DNA of 64,000 nt from Bradyrhizobium canariense (GTDB lineage: Bacteria; Pseudomonadota; Alphaproteobacteria; Rhizobiales; Xanthobacteraceae): the NCBI RefSeq assembly GCF_900105125.1, contig NZ_LT629750.1, forward strand, positions 3,100,001 through 3,164,000, given 5' to 3'. Numbering within the stretch: position 1 is the first letter of the stretch; the number at the start of each line of letters is the position of its first letter. The notes under the pieces were generated by a model. It saw nothing but the letters and a program-made list of their open reading frames with translations, did no database searches and had not been told where the DNA came from. Position numbers and translations under genes: made by a program. Of the stretch, positions 53,367-63,056 are shown piece after piece.

Positions 53367-54464
53367 CTAGCCGAGCTCGTCTCCCAGCCAATCTTCAACA
53401 TAAAGCCGAAGAACGGCGATGCGACCGATTGCAAACAAAGGCAACGCAAGTGCAATGCCCATCACGCCGAACAAGGAACCAAACAAGACGATGGCCACTA
53501 ATGTCCATGCAGGCGGCAACTCCACTGCCTGACGCTGGATGAGAGGGCCGATCACGTAGCCTTCAATGGACTGTATGGCAGTATAAATCCCGACCGCCCA
53601 GATCAGCATCGAGGCACCGAGAGGCATAGCTACCAACCCGACCGGGATGGCAGCCAGAATTGGGCCGAGATAGGGCACGAAATTTGACAAGCCGGCCTGC
53701 GCGCCGAGAAGAAAAGCACCCGGAAGCCCCAACAGATAAAGAGCAAGCCAGACGCACAAGGTCATAAGCACGATCCTGATAAGTTGTCCGACAAGCCACG
53801 AGCGCAAGACACCGCCCATTTCATCGAGAACGGCACGTACACGGTCGCGCGACGAAGGTTTTACCAGCAACACGACGCCATCGCGATAGGCCAGCGGATT
53901 AAATGAGAAAAGAAGGCCAACGAACACGATAACGAGGGTGTTAGCCAGAATACTGGATGCTGTCCCAACGGCCGTCTGAGCGTGGCCGAACAGCTTGTCA
54001 TGATCAGGAAACCAGCGGGAAAAATCGCGGCCGCCATCGGGACCAAACAACTCGACGCCAACGGACAGCAGGCGTTGTTGCAAGACATCAAGCTGCGCAT
54101 CTATGACGCGTGTCAAAAGACGTGCTTGTTCGGGAATTTTCCCTACCCCCCAAATGGTGCCCAGCACTATCAGTGCCGTCAGGATCAGAATGACCAGGGT
54201 CAATCGCCACGCACGGCCGATCGGGATGACTGGACCGAGCGCTCGGGCACAGGCGTCGAGAAAAGAGGCAAACAGGATGCCTGCGAATATGACGAGAAGA
54301 CTGGAAGACGTTTGCCAGATGAGGAGAATTCCGAGCACAACACTCAACACAACAAGCGCCGCGGCGAGCGTAAACCGCTGCCCGGCGCCCTCTACTCCAG
54401 ATGAGAGTTCACGGCGCTGTATGTTCTCAGCAATTCTGTCCGGATCCGCCTTCGGTTTGGTCAT
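53367..54464 (-). CDS. AI-2E-family transporter
   Basis: A 365-residue membrane protein with seven to eight helices and a central extramembrane segment. It has the family pattern FVPYLGPILAAIPVGLVA near two thirds and GYVIGPLIQRQAVELPPAW. Members export AI-2 or exchange Na+/H+; specificity is unclear. The ATG at 54464 follows GAGGG; one at 54482 abuts its AGGA. It lies 98 bases upstream of the phosphoesterase gene on the same strand, so they may share a transcript. Confidence 0.88.
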   Translation of the reverse strand: MTKPKADPDRIAENIQRRELSSGVEGAGQRFTLAAALVVLSVVLGILLIWQTSSSLLVIFAGILFASFLDACARALGPVIPIGRAWRLTLVILILTALIVLGTIWGVGKIPEQARLLTRVIDAQLDVLQQRLLSVGVELFGPDGGRDFSRWFPDHDKLFGHAQTAVGTASSILANTLVIVFVGLLFSFNPLAYRDGVVLLVKPSSRDRVRAVLDEMGGVLRSWLVGQLIRIVLMTLCVWLALYLLGLPGAFLLGAQAGLSNFVPYLGPILAAIPVGLVAMPLGASMLIWAVGIYTAIQSIEGYVIGPLIQRQAVELPPAWTLVAIVLFGSLFGVMGIALALPLFAIGRIAVLRLYVEDWLGDELG

Positions 54465-55012
54465 TGAGCCCTCGGCACTCATTCCTGTTGCGACGGCTTA
54501 TACTGGCGTGTGATGCTGCCTCGTTGTCTTCGTTCACTGCAGCAACAATCGACAATTTATATCCCCGTTTCGTGTCAAGAGTCTTTCAACACGGCCCAAA
54601 TATCTTTCATGTTCTCTGCCCGACTAAAATATTACTCTCGAAGCCCGTTGAATGCCCTCAATTCGTACCGCCGCTGTTTGAGGATACGATGTCGAAGACT
54701 TAGCGTCGTGACGATTCAAGCGCCCCCGTAACGGTTGTTAAGCGCGCCAAATGGCTCCCAGTTTTCCTGCATGGCTCGATGCTCATGTTATGTGGAGCAG
54801 TAGCGATCATGTTTGTGAAGATTGCCGCGTTCGCCACCGGCTTGATCGTAGGAGCTGCGCCCGTCGTGCGCGGCTTGGCGAACTTCTACAGGCGTTTCAG
54901 ATCGAGCCGTAGGGTGGGTTCATCTGGAACCTATCTACTGAAGACACCGCACATTTGCTTTGCCGGAAGAAAGAGATGGTTCAATCGACCGGAAGATAAA
55001 GATCTCTTCCTT
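54465..55012. other. Intergenic region
   Basis: It contains a plus-strand frame from 54779 with a hydrophobic start (MLMLCGAVAIMFVKIAAFAT) that then runs antisense into the response-regulator gene; there is no ribosome site. Otherwise AT-richer non-coding DNA. Confidence 0.4.
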
Positions 55013-55648
55013 TCAAAGTGCGATCAATTTTGCACGAATCGCATATCGGACCAGTTCAGCCGTCGACGAAATACCGAGTTTACGCATTGCCGACGCACGA
55101 TGAGTTTCGACCGTCTTCACGCTGAGATTCAAGACCGCGCCTACGGACTTGTTGGTGTGTCCTTCCGCAATCAGTTGAACAACGCTCCGTTCTCGCGAAG
55201 ATAGCAATACTTCGGATTTGTTCTTCTGATTTAACAGGTAGTCGTGAAGCAACTTCTCCAACAATACGCTGGTGAAATAAGGCCGATGATCAAGCAGCGC
55301 CTCAACCGCTTCAATAAGATGGCTCCTTGCATCTGATTTTAGCAGAAAACCCCGCACTCCTGCCAGAAGGACCTCGGTTAGAATTTCTTCGCTTTCGTGC
55401 ATTGTGAGAATTAGCACTTCTGTGCTCAGACGATAAGATTTAATTCGGCGACTAACCTCCAACCCATTCATGACGGGCATTGAGTAATCGACGATTGCTA
55501 TATCCGGCTTCATCTTCATCGCTAGCGCAATGGCGTCCCTGCCATCGATCGCTTCTCCACTCACGATCCAGTCAGCACGAGTTTCAATGATCGCGCGAAG
55601 TCCCGACCGCACGACTTCATGGTCGTCCGCAATCAAGATCTGCTTCAC
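55013..55648 (-). CDS. NarL/LuxR-family response regulator 1
   Basis: A 211-residue protein. The receiver has phosphoacceptor D54 (VDYSMPVMNG) and K in LLKSDA, and the LuxR helix-turn-helix is at about 145-205 (LSSRERSVVQLIAEGHTNK, VKTVETHRASAMRKL). GTG at 55648 follows AGGA; the frame extends to 55675. It is highly similar to the regulator at 55931. Both lie downstream of the sensor kinase. Confidence 0.9.
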   Translation of the reverse strand: MKQILIADDHEVVRSGLRAIIETRADWIVSGEAIDGRDAIALAMKMKPDIAIVDYSMPVMNGLEVSRRIKSYRLSTEVLILTMHESEEILTEVLLAGVRGFLLKSDARSHLIEAVEALLDHRPYFTSVLLEKLLHDYLLNQKNKSEVLLSSRERSVVQLIAEGHTNKSVGAVLNLSVKTVETHRASAMRKLGISSTAELVRYAIRAKLIAL

Positions 55649-55930
55649 AGTGCCGTTCCTATCGGTTGGAACCACCGCAACTATGGCGACCGACGATTAC
55701 AACGCGGCAGCAGGACTGATCAATCATACTGATCGAAATCCTCGGCGTTAATCCCACAAAACCCTGAGATTCAGGGGATGAATGTTCCGATTTCTCGGCA
55801 ACCACTCATCGCTATCTAAAATCGCTGCTGCTCTCCACGGCCAGATCTTCCGGAATCCGGAAGACGGGCGCTACGCAATCTCGGGATCGTAAAGCATCAA
55901 AATTTATCGAAGATGTTCAAGCGAACGTTC
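55649..55930. other. Gap between the two response regulators
   Basis: 282 bases with no gene. It is long enough for a separate promoter for regulator 1, and AT-rich near 55895-55920. Confidence 0.4.
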
Positions 55931-56560
55931 TCATGCCTCCACGAGTTTCGCACGAACCGCATATCGGACCAGGTCCGCGGTCGAGTTTATGTTAAGCTTG
56001 CGCATAGCGGCCGCTCGATGCGTCTCCGTCGTTTTTATGCTGAGATTTAGGATCGCGCTGACGCCTTTATTGCTGTATCCCTCCGCAACCAATTTAACGA
56101 TCGTCTTCTCTCGAGGCGACAGCAATTGGTTAGGGGCGCCCTTCCCGCTCGCCATGCGCTTTAATTCGCTCGAAAAAGCGCCAGCATAAAACGGCTTGTG
56201 AACTATCAACGACTCGACGGCAGCCAAGAGCATTTTATTCGCATCAGACTTCAGCAAAAATGCGCGGGCACCTGCCTGGAACGCCTGCAACGCAAGCGCA
56301 TTTGAGTCATGCATCGTGAAAATGAGTATTTCCGTTACAAGCTGATGTTCCCTGATGCGCCGTGTAACTTCTACGCCGGTCATAAGCGGCATCGAGTAGT
56401 CAACGATGGCGACGTCGGGCCGTCTTTCAATAGCCTCGGCAACTGCCTCTTTGCCGTCATGCGCCTCAGCAACGACCTCCCAGCCGGCGCGCCCTTCCAA
56501 AACCGCTCGTAGCCCCGATCGCACCGTTTCATGATCGTCAGCTATAAGGATCCGTTTCAT
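55931..56560 (-). CDS. NarL/LuxR-family response regulator 2
   Basis: A 209-residue protein. D54 lies in VDYSMPLMTG, with LLKSDA and a LuxR domain LSPREKTIVKLVAEGYSNK and IKTTETHRAAAMRKLNI. The ATG at 56560 matches the family start MKRILIADDHE; a TTG at 56578 is possible. It lies 123 bases after the kinase gene and is probably its primary partner. Confidence 0.9.
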   Translation of the reverse strand: MKRILIADDHETVRSGLRAVLEGRAGWEVVAEAHDGKEAVAEAIERRPDVAIVDYSMPLMTGVEVTRRIREHQLVTEILIFTMHDSNALALQAFQAGARAFLLKSDANKMLLAAVESLIVHKPFYAGAFSSELKRMASGKGAPNQLLSPREKTIVKLVAEGYSNKGVSAILNLSIKTTETHRAAAMRKLNINSTADLVRYAVRAKLVEA

Positions 56561-56683
56561 GATCGAACAAAGCTCCAACGTCGCACCGCATCTGGCGTCG
56601 ACACATTTGCATCCTCGCCCTTCGTCTCCAAAGCTTCCCTGGATTCTCTACATTCGTCTCATGTTTGAGCGGCTGGCCGGCTT

Positions 56684-57901
56684 TTAATGCTTTTGTTCAA
56701 CGAATTTGTGATGCCCCAGATGGGTATGACGCCGTTCTGGCAGTTGAGCTATCTTGCGTGAGAGGGAGTGCGGAATTACCGCGCACAACGTAGTACCTCT
56801 ATATTCCGCCGTTGAGGGCGAATGAATTTCAAGAGTGCCTCCCATCTGCTGCAACCTGGCTCTCATGGCGGGAATTCCAACGCCAAATGATATTGCTTTA
56901 GGGCCTGATCTCACTTGGCTGATCGGCATGCCACGGCCGTTGTCGCTGATCCGAAGCTTGAAATGCGTATTGGTAGCTTCCATTGCGATCTTCACCTGTG
57001 TCGCTTTCGCATGGCGAAAAACGTTTGTAAGGGCTTCTTGAACAACTCTCAGCACAGAGCGCTGCCTCGCGTAGGACAATTTGTCGACCTCGGGAGCGAT
57101 TTCGAGACTGGTTTTCAATGAAGTACGCGCTGAAAATCCGTTGACGAAATGCTCGATCGTGATCTTCAGCCCGTCGGCAAGCAAATTTTGGGGATGCAAT
57201 AGGTAGGTGAAGGCACGGATTTCTCTAAGTGCTTGATCGATCGACGCATCGATATCATCGCAGAGTCTCTCTGCACTGCCGATATCGTTCAACGCGCGCC
57301 TCAGGCGCATGACGTTCAAGCTGGCGGCTATCAAATGCTGGCACGTCGAATCGTGAAGGTCGGATGCAATTCGCTGCTGCACTTCTTCCTGAAGCGACAA
57401 CAGCCGGACGCCGAAATTCGTTGCGGCCCGTCTTATGGCGGTCCTCTCGACAGCATCGCCGGCCGCCCTCTCTTTCACGGCCCGGTGACTACCAACCAGC
57501 CTAACGATGCTACCGCTTTCGGGACCACGGATGGGAACGACGATCGTCTCGAAATCTCGCTGGCGTCCGCCCAGAACAAACCGATGCTGATAACGAACCG
57601 GCTTTCCTTCAGCGATGCACGCGTCGCAGGATGCGCAAATAGATTTCGCATCTTCATCACTCATGCAGTCAGAAACTGCTTTTTCGCGAATGTCTTCGGT
57701 TGAAATTCCAAGCAAACATTCGAAGGCCGGATTTATGCCCTCGTAGACAAATTGCCCTGGATACAAGGCTCGAATCCCAAAAAGAAATTCCGGGGCATGC
57801 ATCCAGTAGAGCTTATCGCACGCTTCTTCCGGACCCATCCCTAGCCATTTCGGAAGGTGCGTTCGGTGCGATCCATCGATGCGGGGTTTGTGTGCCTTCA
57901 T
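56684..57901 (-). CDS. NarL-type sensor histidine kinase with Cys-rich PAS domain
   Basis: A 405-residue soluble kinase without membrane segments. A PAS domain (residues about 33-140) holds C79, C89, C92 and C95 (SDCM, then SICASCDACIAEG). HisKA_3 H183 is in SDLHDSTCQHL, and the ATPase motifs are DNGRGMP and FGVGIPAMRARL. The ATG at 57901 is used; a TTG at 57988 adds 29 residues. The Cx2Cx2C cluster could bind an Fe-S centre or metal. Its partners are the two downstream regulators. Confidence 0.88.
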   Translation of the reverse strand: MKAHKPRIDGSHRTHLPKWLGMGPEEACDKLYWMHAPEFLFGIRALYPGQFVYEGINPAFECLLGISTEDIREKAVSDCMSDEDAKSICASCDACIAEGKPVRYQHRFVLGGRQRDFETIVVPIRGPESGSIVRLVGSHRAVKERAAGDAVERTAIRRAATNFGVRLLSLQEEVQQRIASDLHDSTCQHLIAASLNVMRLRRALNDIGSAERLCDDIDASIDQALREIRAFTYLLHPQNLLADGLKITIEHFVNGFSARTSLKTSLEIAPEVDKLSYARQRSVLRVVQEALTNVFRHAKATQVKIAMEATNTHFKLRISDNGRGMPISQVRSGPKAISFGVGIPAMRARLQQMGGTLEIHSPSTAEYRGTTLCAVIPHSLSRKIAQLPERRHTHLGHHKFVEQKH

Positions 57902-58414
57902 CGTAGGTTCTTGCCCGGTATTTCTCAGATCGCGCGGCGTATCGGATTGCTCGATTTTCCGAGGCCAAATGCTGATCGTAGGTTCCAAGCTCTATCCTAA
58001 GTAAATACCCTCCCGAAACCCCTCGTCAAGCAGGAACGTCGAATCGCCAACCTTTGATTGAATCAGATCTCAAACTGTCGGCAAATCATTGAAACGCATT
58101 TTCAGCCAGTTGCGGCGCGTTGCCATGCCCGGCCGCAGCATCAGTCGTCCAAATTATTGACGCAACTTTAGCTGGCTGCTGGGCAACGGCCGCTAAGGAT
58201 TCGCAGGTAATTCTAACCAATGTTACATCCGCGCGTTCAGTACATTTGCTGATAGCAGGGAGTTATCTCCCGGTCGAAAGTACCCGACGTGGTCGATGTA
58301 TTTTGCTGGCGAACTGCGGCACCTTCGTAAACAAAGACGGGTTCGGCGCAGGTCGAATTTACCCGGCACAATCGGCAGGCCGGACGGATTTGCAGCACCC
58401 ATTAAAGGTTAGTC
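57902..58414. promoter_or_regulatory. Divergent promoter region, kinase versus RND operon
   Basis: It separates the kinase and efflux genes and must carry both promoters. The ten-base TCGTAGGTTC occurs at 57901-57910 and again near 57976. Clear promoter hexamers were not identified. Confidence 0.45.
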
Positions 58415-59527
58415 ATGCGTGCGCGCGTCGGCCCAACGACATTGTATCGAATGCTCATGATGGCGCTCATAACAATAGCGCCCGCATTGATGGTCGCGGC
58501 CTGCCAAAAAGAGGCGGACACCGCTGCGGCGCCGGTAGCCCGGCCAGTTCGAACTACAACCGTAGAAAAACGCGAGGCCGGCCAACCGCTGACATTTACC
58601 GGCCGTATTGAGGCTGAAGATGAAGCGATCCTGGCGTTTCGAATTTCCGGGCGGCTCCTGGAAAACGGCGGCAAGCTTGGGGATCGGGTGCAAGCCGGGC
58701 AAATAATGGCACGGCTTGAACCACAGAACGAGTTGAACACGCTGCACCAGGCGCAAGCCGGTCTCGCAGCCGCTCAAGGGCAATTAACGCAGGCGCGTAA
58801 TCATTTCGAACGCCAGCAGACGCTCCTGGCGCAGGGATGGACGACGCGCGCCAATTTCGATGTCGCGACGCAGGCGCAACAAACCGCGCAATCGCAAGTA
58901 GATGCAGCCGAAGCCCAGCTGCGTATCGCACACGATCTGGTGAGCTTCACCGAACTCAAGGCCGATGCGCCAGGGATAATAACCGCAATCGGTCCTGGCG
59001 CGGGGGAAGTTGTTCAGGCGGGGCAAATGATCGTCAGACTTGCTCGCAAAGACGGTCGCGACGCGATTTTCGACATTCCGGCGCAGTTGATCCGATCGGC
59101 GCCGGCCGATCCCCAAATCACCGTCAGCTTGACGGACGATCCGGCGGTGACTGCGCGCGGGCGTGTCCGCGAAGTTGCCGCCCAAGCCAATGCCGTCACC
59201 CGAACCTTCGAGGTCAAGGTCGGCTTGACCGCCCCTCCGGCAGCAATGCGACTGGGGGCGACCGTCATCGGGCGCCTGGAAACCGACGCCGTGCCGATCA
59301 TCGACATTCCGGCAACAGCATTAACGCGGATGAATCAACAGCCCGCAGTATGGATTGTCGATCCATCGACCAACACGGTTTCAATCCGAAACGTCGATGT
59401 GTTGCGCTTTGACCAGGCGCGGGTGGTCGTTTCCCAAGGACTCGACACCGGCGAAATCGTGGTCACCGCGGGTGTTCAGGCGCTTCACCCGGGACAGAAG
59501 ATTCGCCTGCTCGGGTCAGAGCCATGA
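58415..59527 (+). CDS. RND efflux periplasmic adaptor (membrane fusion) lipoprotein
   Basis: A 370-residue protein. The lipobox VAAC is near residue 30. Lipoyl half-domains flank an alpha-helical hairpin (LNTLHQAQAGLAAAQGQLTQ to QQTAQSQVDAAEAQL), then a beta-barrel and a membrane-proximal domain (IIDIPATALTRMNQQPAVWI). The stop overlaps the pump ATG by 4 bases. It bridges the inner-membrane pump to a TolC-type channel encoded elsewhere. Confidence 0.92.
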   Translation: MRARVGPTTLYRMLMMALITIAPALMVAACQKEADTAAAPVARPVRTTTVEKREAGQPLTFTGRIEAEDEAILAFRISGRLLENGGKLGDRVQAGQIMARLEPQNELNTLHQAQAGLAAAQGQLTQARNHFERQQTLLAQGWTTRANFDVATQAQQTAQSQVDAAEAQLRIAHDLVSFTELKADAPGIITAIGPGAGEVVQAGQMIVRLARKDGRDAIFDIPAQLIRSAPADPQITVSLTDDPAVTARGRVREVAAQANAVTRTFEVKVGLTAPPAAMRLGATVIGRLETDAVPIIDIPATALTRMNQQPAVWIVDPSTNTVSIRNVDVLRFDQARVVVSQGLDTGEIVVTAGVQALHPGQKIRLLGSEP

Positions 59528-62500
59528 TTGGGCTCAATCTTTCCGAATGGGCGCTTAAAAACCGCTCGCTCGTCGCGTACATCATGATTGTTGCCGTCAT
59601 CTCCGGTGTTTTGTCCTATTTCCGGCTTGGGCGCAGCGAGGATCCTGCCTTCATCATCAAGACCATGGTCGTTCAGGCGGCTTGGCCCGGAGCGACGATT
59701 GAAGAGACGCTCAAGCAGGTGACGGAGCGGCTCGAGCGCAAACTGCAGGAAACGCCTCACCTGGATTTTCTGCGCAGCTTCACGCGTGCCGGCGTCACGA
59801 CGATCTTTGTCAACCTGCAGGGCAGCGCGAGCGCAAAGGAGGTTTCCGACACCTGGTATCAGGTCCGCAAGAATGTCGGCGATATCCGCAGCACGCTGCC
59901 GGCGGGAATCGTGGGGCCCGGCTTCAATGACGATTTCGGCGATACGTTCGGGATTATCTATGGTTTTACGAGCGACGGTTTCACGCACCGCGAACTGCGT
60001 GACTATGTTGAGGATATCCGCTCGAAGCTGCTTCTTGTGCCTGACGTATCAAAGATCGAACTGTTAGGGGCACAAGACGAGAAGATCTTCGTCGAATTCT
60101 CGATGAAGGAACTCGCCAGCTTGGGGATCGACCGATCCGCACTGATTTCTGCACTGCAGGCGCAGAACATCGTGCGGCCCGCCGGCACGATCCAAACCGG
60201 CTATGAAAGTTTTTCGCTGCGGGTTTCAGGCGCGTTTCAATCCGAACAGGATGTCGCAAACATCAATTTCGCGGCGGGCGGACGCATGCTCCGCCTTAGC
60301 GACATCGCGCAGGTACGGCGCGGCTATTCGGACCCGCCCCAGCCTATGTTTCGTGTGAACGGCGAACCGGCGATCGGGCTTGCGATCGCCATGCGAGAAG
60401 GCGGTGACATTCTGGCTCTCGGCGCAAACATCAAGCAATTGATGGCGAAGGTCACCGCGGACCTGCCTGTCGGCATCGAGCCGAAACTCATCGCGGACCA
60501 GGCTGTCACCGTCGAGGGCGCGATCTCCGAATTCATGACATCGCTGCTGCAGGCCATCGCGATTATTCTCGTCGTGAGCTTCATCAGTCTCGGCGTCCGC
60601 CCCGGCCTGATCATCGCACTTTCCATTCCGTTGACGCTGGCAATCGTTTTCCCAGTCATGAAAATAGCCGGAATCGATATGCAGCGAATATCTCTCGGCG
60701 CACTTATCATTGCCCTGGCATTGCTCGTCGACGACGCGATGACGACTACCGACGCTACACTCAATCGACTGGCGGAAGGCGACGACAAGGTCGAGGCGGC
60801 GACCTACGCGTTCCGGACCTACGCATTCGCCATGCTTGCGGGAACGCTGGTGACGATCGCTGGTTTCGTCCCGGTCGGCTTTGCGGCCAGTTCGGCGGGA
60901 GAATACACCTTCTCGCTTTTTGCGGTGGTCAGCATCGCGCTGATCGTGTCGTGGTTCGTTGCGGTGATCTTTGCGCCACTGCTGGGCGTCATCATTCTCA
61001 CTCCACCGAAGGCGACGAAGACCGCCGATCCCGGCAGGATTTTCCGATGGTATCGGAATTTTCTTACCCTCGCCATGCGAGCGAAATGGGTAACGATTTT
61101 TGTTTCGTTGGCACTCTTCGTTGCGTCCTTTCTCGCGCTTCCGCTCATTCCCCGACAGTTCTTTCCGTCCTCGGACCGTCCGGAGTTGCTCGTCGACCTC
61201 AGTTTGCCGCAGAACGCGTCGATCTATGCCAGCCAAACTGCAGCGCAACGCCTTGACGCTGCTCTCAAGGGCGATCCAGATGTCGCGCGCTGGAGCACCT
61301 ATGTGGGCCGCGGCGCTATTCGCTTCTATCTGCCACTCAATGTTCAATTGCCAAACGACTTCTTCTCCCAAGCGGTAATTGTTGCAAAGGATGTCGCGGC
61401 ACGCGAGCGTCTTCGTCTGAAGCTGGAAAAGATCCTGGCGGACGATTTTCCAAGCGTCATTTCGAGGGTTTACCCGCTTGAACTTGGGCCTCCGGTCGGA
61501 TGGCCTGTGCAATATCGCGTCAGCGGTCCTGACGTAGATCAGGTGCGCGCGATTGCTCTCAAGCTCGCCCAGATCATCGCAACCGACCCCAAAGCCGAAA
61601 AGGTCAATTTGGACTGGGTAGAACCCGCCCGCCAAGTGCGCATTCGTGTCAACCAGGATGAGGCGCGCCTACTGGGCCTCAGCTCGCAGTCACTCGCCAG
61701 TGTGCTGAATACTGTCATATCCGGCACCTCCGTTACCCAAGTCCGCGACGATATCTATTTGGTCGATGTCATCGCACGTGCGACGGATGAACAGCGTATC
61801 TCGCTTTCCACCCTGCGCACCCTGCAAGTGCCGCTGCCGGGCGGGCAAACGGTTCCGCTCAGTCAGTTTGCGACCTTCGAATACGACCAGGAATATCCTT
61901 TGATCTGGCGGCGCGACCGCGTTCCGACACTGACGGTGCAAGCCGACATCGTTGCGGGAGCTCTGCCTGAGACGGTAGTGAGTGCGCTTTCGCCGGCGGT
62001 GGAAACCCTGACAAAGACCCTTCCGGCATCGTACAATATCGTTGTCGGGGGAACTGTAGAAGAAAGCAAGAAATCGCAGGCTTCCGTCATCGCCGTTGTA
62101 CCGGTCATGTTGCTTATCATGCTCACCGTCCTGATGGTGCAGCTACTAAGCTTTCAGCGGTTGTTCCTGGTTCTCAGCGTAGCGCCGCTCGGCCTGATCG
62201 GCGTCGTCGCGGCGCTTCTGCTATCTGGCAGGCCGCTGGGCTTCGTTGCAATTCTCGGCATCCTGGCGCTGCTGGGCATGATCACCAAGAATGCGGTGAT
62301 CCTGATCGGCCAGATCGAGGCGGAGCGCTCTTTGGGAAAAAATGCTTGGGAAGCCGCCATCGATGCCAGCAGCTCCCGTTTCCGCCCGATTATGCTCACC
62401 GCTGTTTCCACCGTTCTCGGCATGATACCAATCGCTCCGACGGTGTTCTGGGGACCAATGGCCTTCGCGATCATGGGAGGCTTATTGGTCGCGACGATTC

Positions 62501-62586
62501 TAACGCTTATTTTTCTGCCTACATTGTATGTGGCCTGGTTCAAAGGAACCGAACAATCGTCAGACCCTTCTCCGATTCACGCATAA
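59524..62586 (+). CDS. RND efflux permease (AcrB/HAE1-like)
   Basis: A 1020-residue proton-driven pump with twelve helices and two large periplasmic loops. The TM4 proton relay pair lies in LALLVDDAMTT. A Pro/Gly-rich porter region and the GMITKNAVILIGQIE TM10-11 segment are visible. It overlaps the adaptor gene (ATGA). The substrate is unknown; the relation to the divergent two-component genes is suggestive. Confidence 0.93.
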   Translation: MIGLNLSEWALKNRSLVAYIMIVAVISGVLSYFRLGRSEDPAFIIKTMVVQAAWPGATIEETLKQVTERLERKLQETPHLDFLRSFTRAGVTTIFVNLQGSASAKEVSDTWYQVRKNVGDIRSTLPAGIVGPGFNDDFGDTFGIIYGFTSDGFTHRELRDYVEDIRSKLLLVPDVSKIELLGAQDEKIFVEFSMKELASLGIDRSALISALQAQNIVRPAGTIQTGYESFSLRVSGAFQSEQDVANINFAAGGRMLRLSDIAQVRRGYSDPPQPMFRVNGEPAIGLAIAMREGGDILALGANIKQLMAKVTADLPVGIEPKLIADQAVTVEGAISEFMTSLLQAIAIILVVSFISLGVRPGLIIALSIPLTLAIVFPVMKIAGIDMQRISLGALIIALALLVDDAMTTTDATLNRLAEGDDKVEAATYAFRTYAFAMLAGTLVTIAGFVPVGFAASSAGEYTFSLFAVVSIALIVSWFVAVIFAPLLGVIILTPPKATKTADPGRIFRWYRNFLTLAMRAKWVTIFVSLALFVASFLALPLIPRQFFPSSDRPELLVDLSLPQNASIYASQTAAQRLDAALKGDPDVARWSTYVGRGAIRFYLPLNVQLPNDFFSQAVIVAKDVAARERLRLKLEKILADDFPSVISRVYPLELGPPVGWPVQYRVSGPDVDQVRAIALKLAQIIATDPKAEKVNLDWVEPARQVRIRVNQDEARLLGLSSQSLASVLNTVISGTSVTQVRDDIYLVDVIARATDEQRISLSTLRTLQVPLPGGQTVPLSQFATFEYDQEYPLIWRRDRVPTLTVQADIVAGALPETVVSALSPAVETLTKTLPASYNIVVGGTVEESKKSQASVIAVVPVMLLIMLTVLMVQLLSFQRLFLVLSVAPLGLIGVVAALLLSGRPLGFVAILGILALLGMITKNAVILIGQIEAERSLGKNAWEAAIDASSSRFRPIMLTAVSTVLGMIPIAPTVFWGPMAFAIMGGLLVATILTLIFLPTLYVAWFKGTEQSSDPSPIHA

Positions 62587-62807
62587 CTAATCATATAAAA
62601 TGCAAATCGCGCTCAGGTTCGCGCCCGCGTCCCTCGAATTCAGATCGTAAAATTCGAAACAAGGAAGCCGCTTTTTCAAATCCAAGGCCGGAGCAGTCTT
62701 TCGCATCTGCGGTAAGTGATTCCCCCATCTTCGACTAGGTGATCCACCTGATATCGTGGTGCACTCCAAAACGCGCATGGTACCGATACCCAAAAAAGGA
62801 GGCGATG

Positions 62808-63056
62808 ATGTCGAATTCGAAAGCGCGATTTGTATTCGCCCTGCTGGTCCCAGCGCTAATGCGCAAATTGATTCTCATGGCAGCTTCAATCGCATTGATG
62901 GCGGGCATGATGGCCCTAGCGACGCCGGGAGAGGCCCAGGGGATGCAGTGGTGCGCCAGAATAAGAGGAGCGACCGATTGTGCGTACCAGACCCATGCGC
63001 AATGTCGCGCGGCCATCAGCGGAAGAGCCGGCACCTGCGTCCGCAGGCATCATTAA
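62808..63056 (+). CDS. DUF3551-family exported protein
   Basis: An 82-residue protein. GGAGG precedes tandem ATGs at 62805 and 62808; the second has better spacing. A later ATG at 62859 (MRKLILMAAS) would match the usual family start. The mature part has the DUF3551 Cys pattern: WCARIRGATDCAYQTHAQCR and GTCVRR. Common in bradyrhizobia; function unknown. Confidence 0.82.
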   Translation: MSNSKARFVFALLVPALMRKLILMAASIALMAGMMALATPGEAQGMQWCARIRGATDCAYQTHAQCRAAISGRAGTCVRRHH

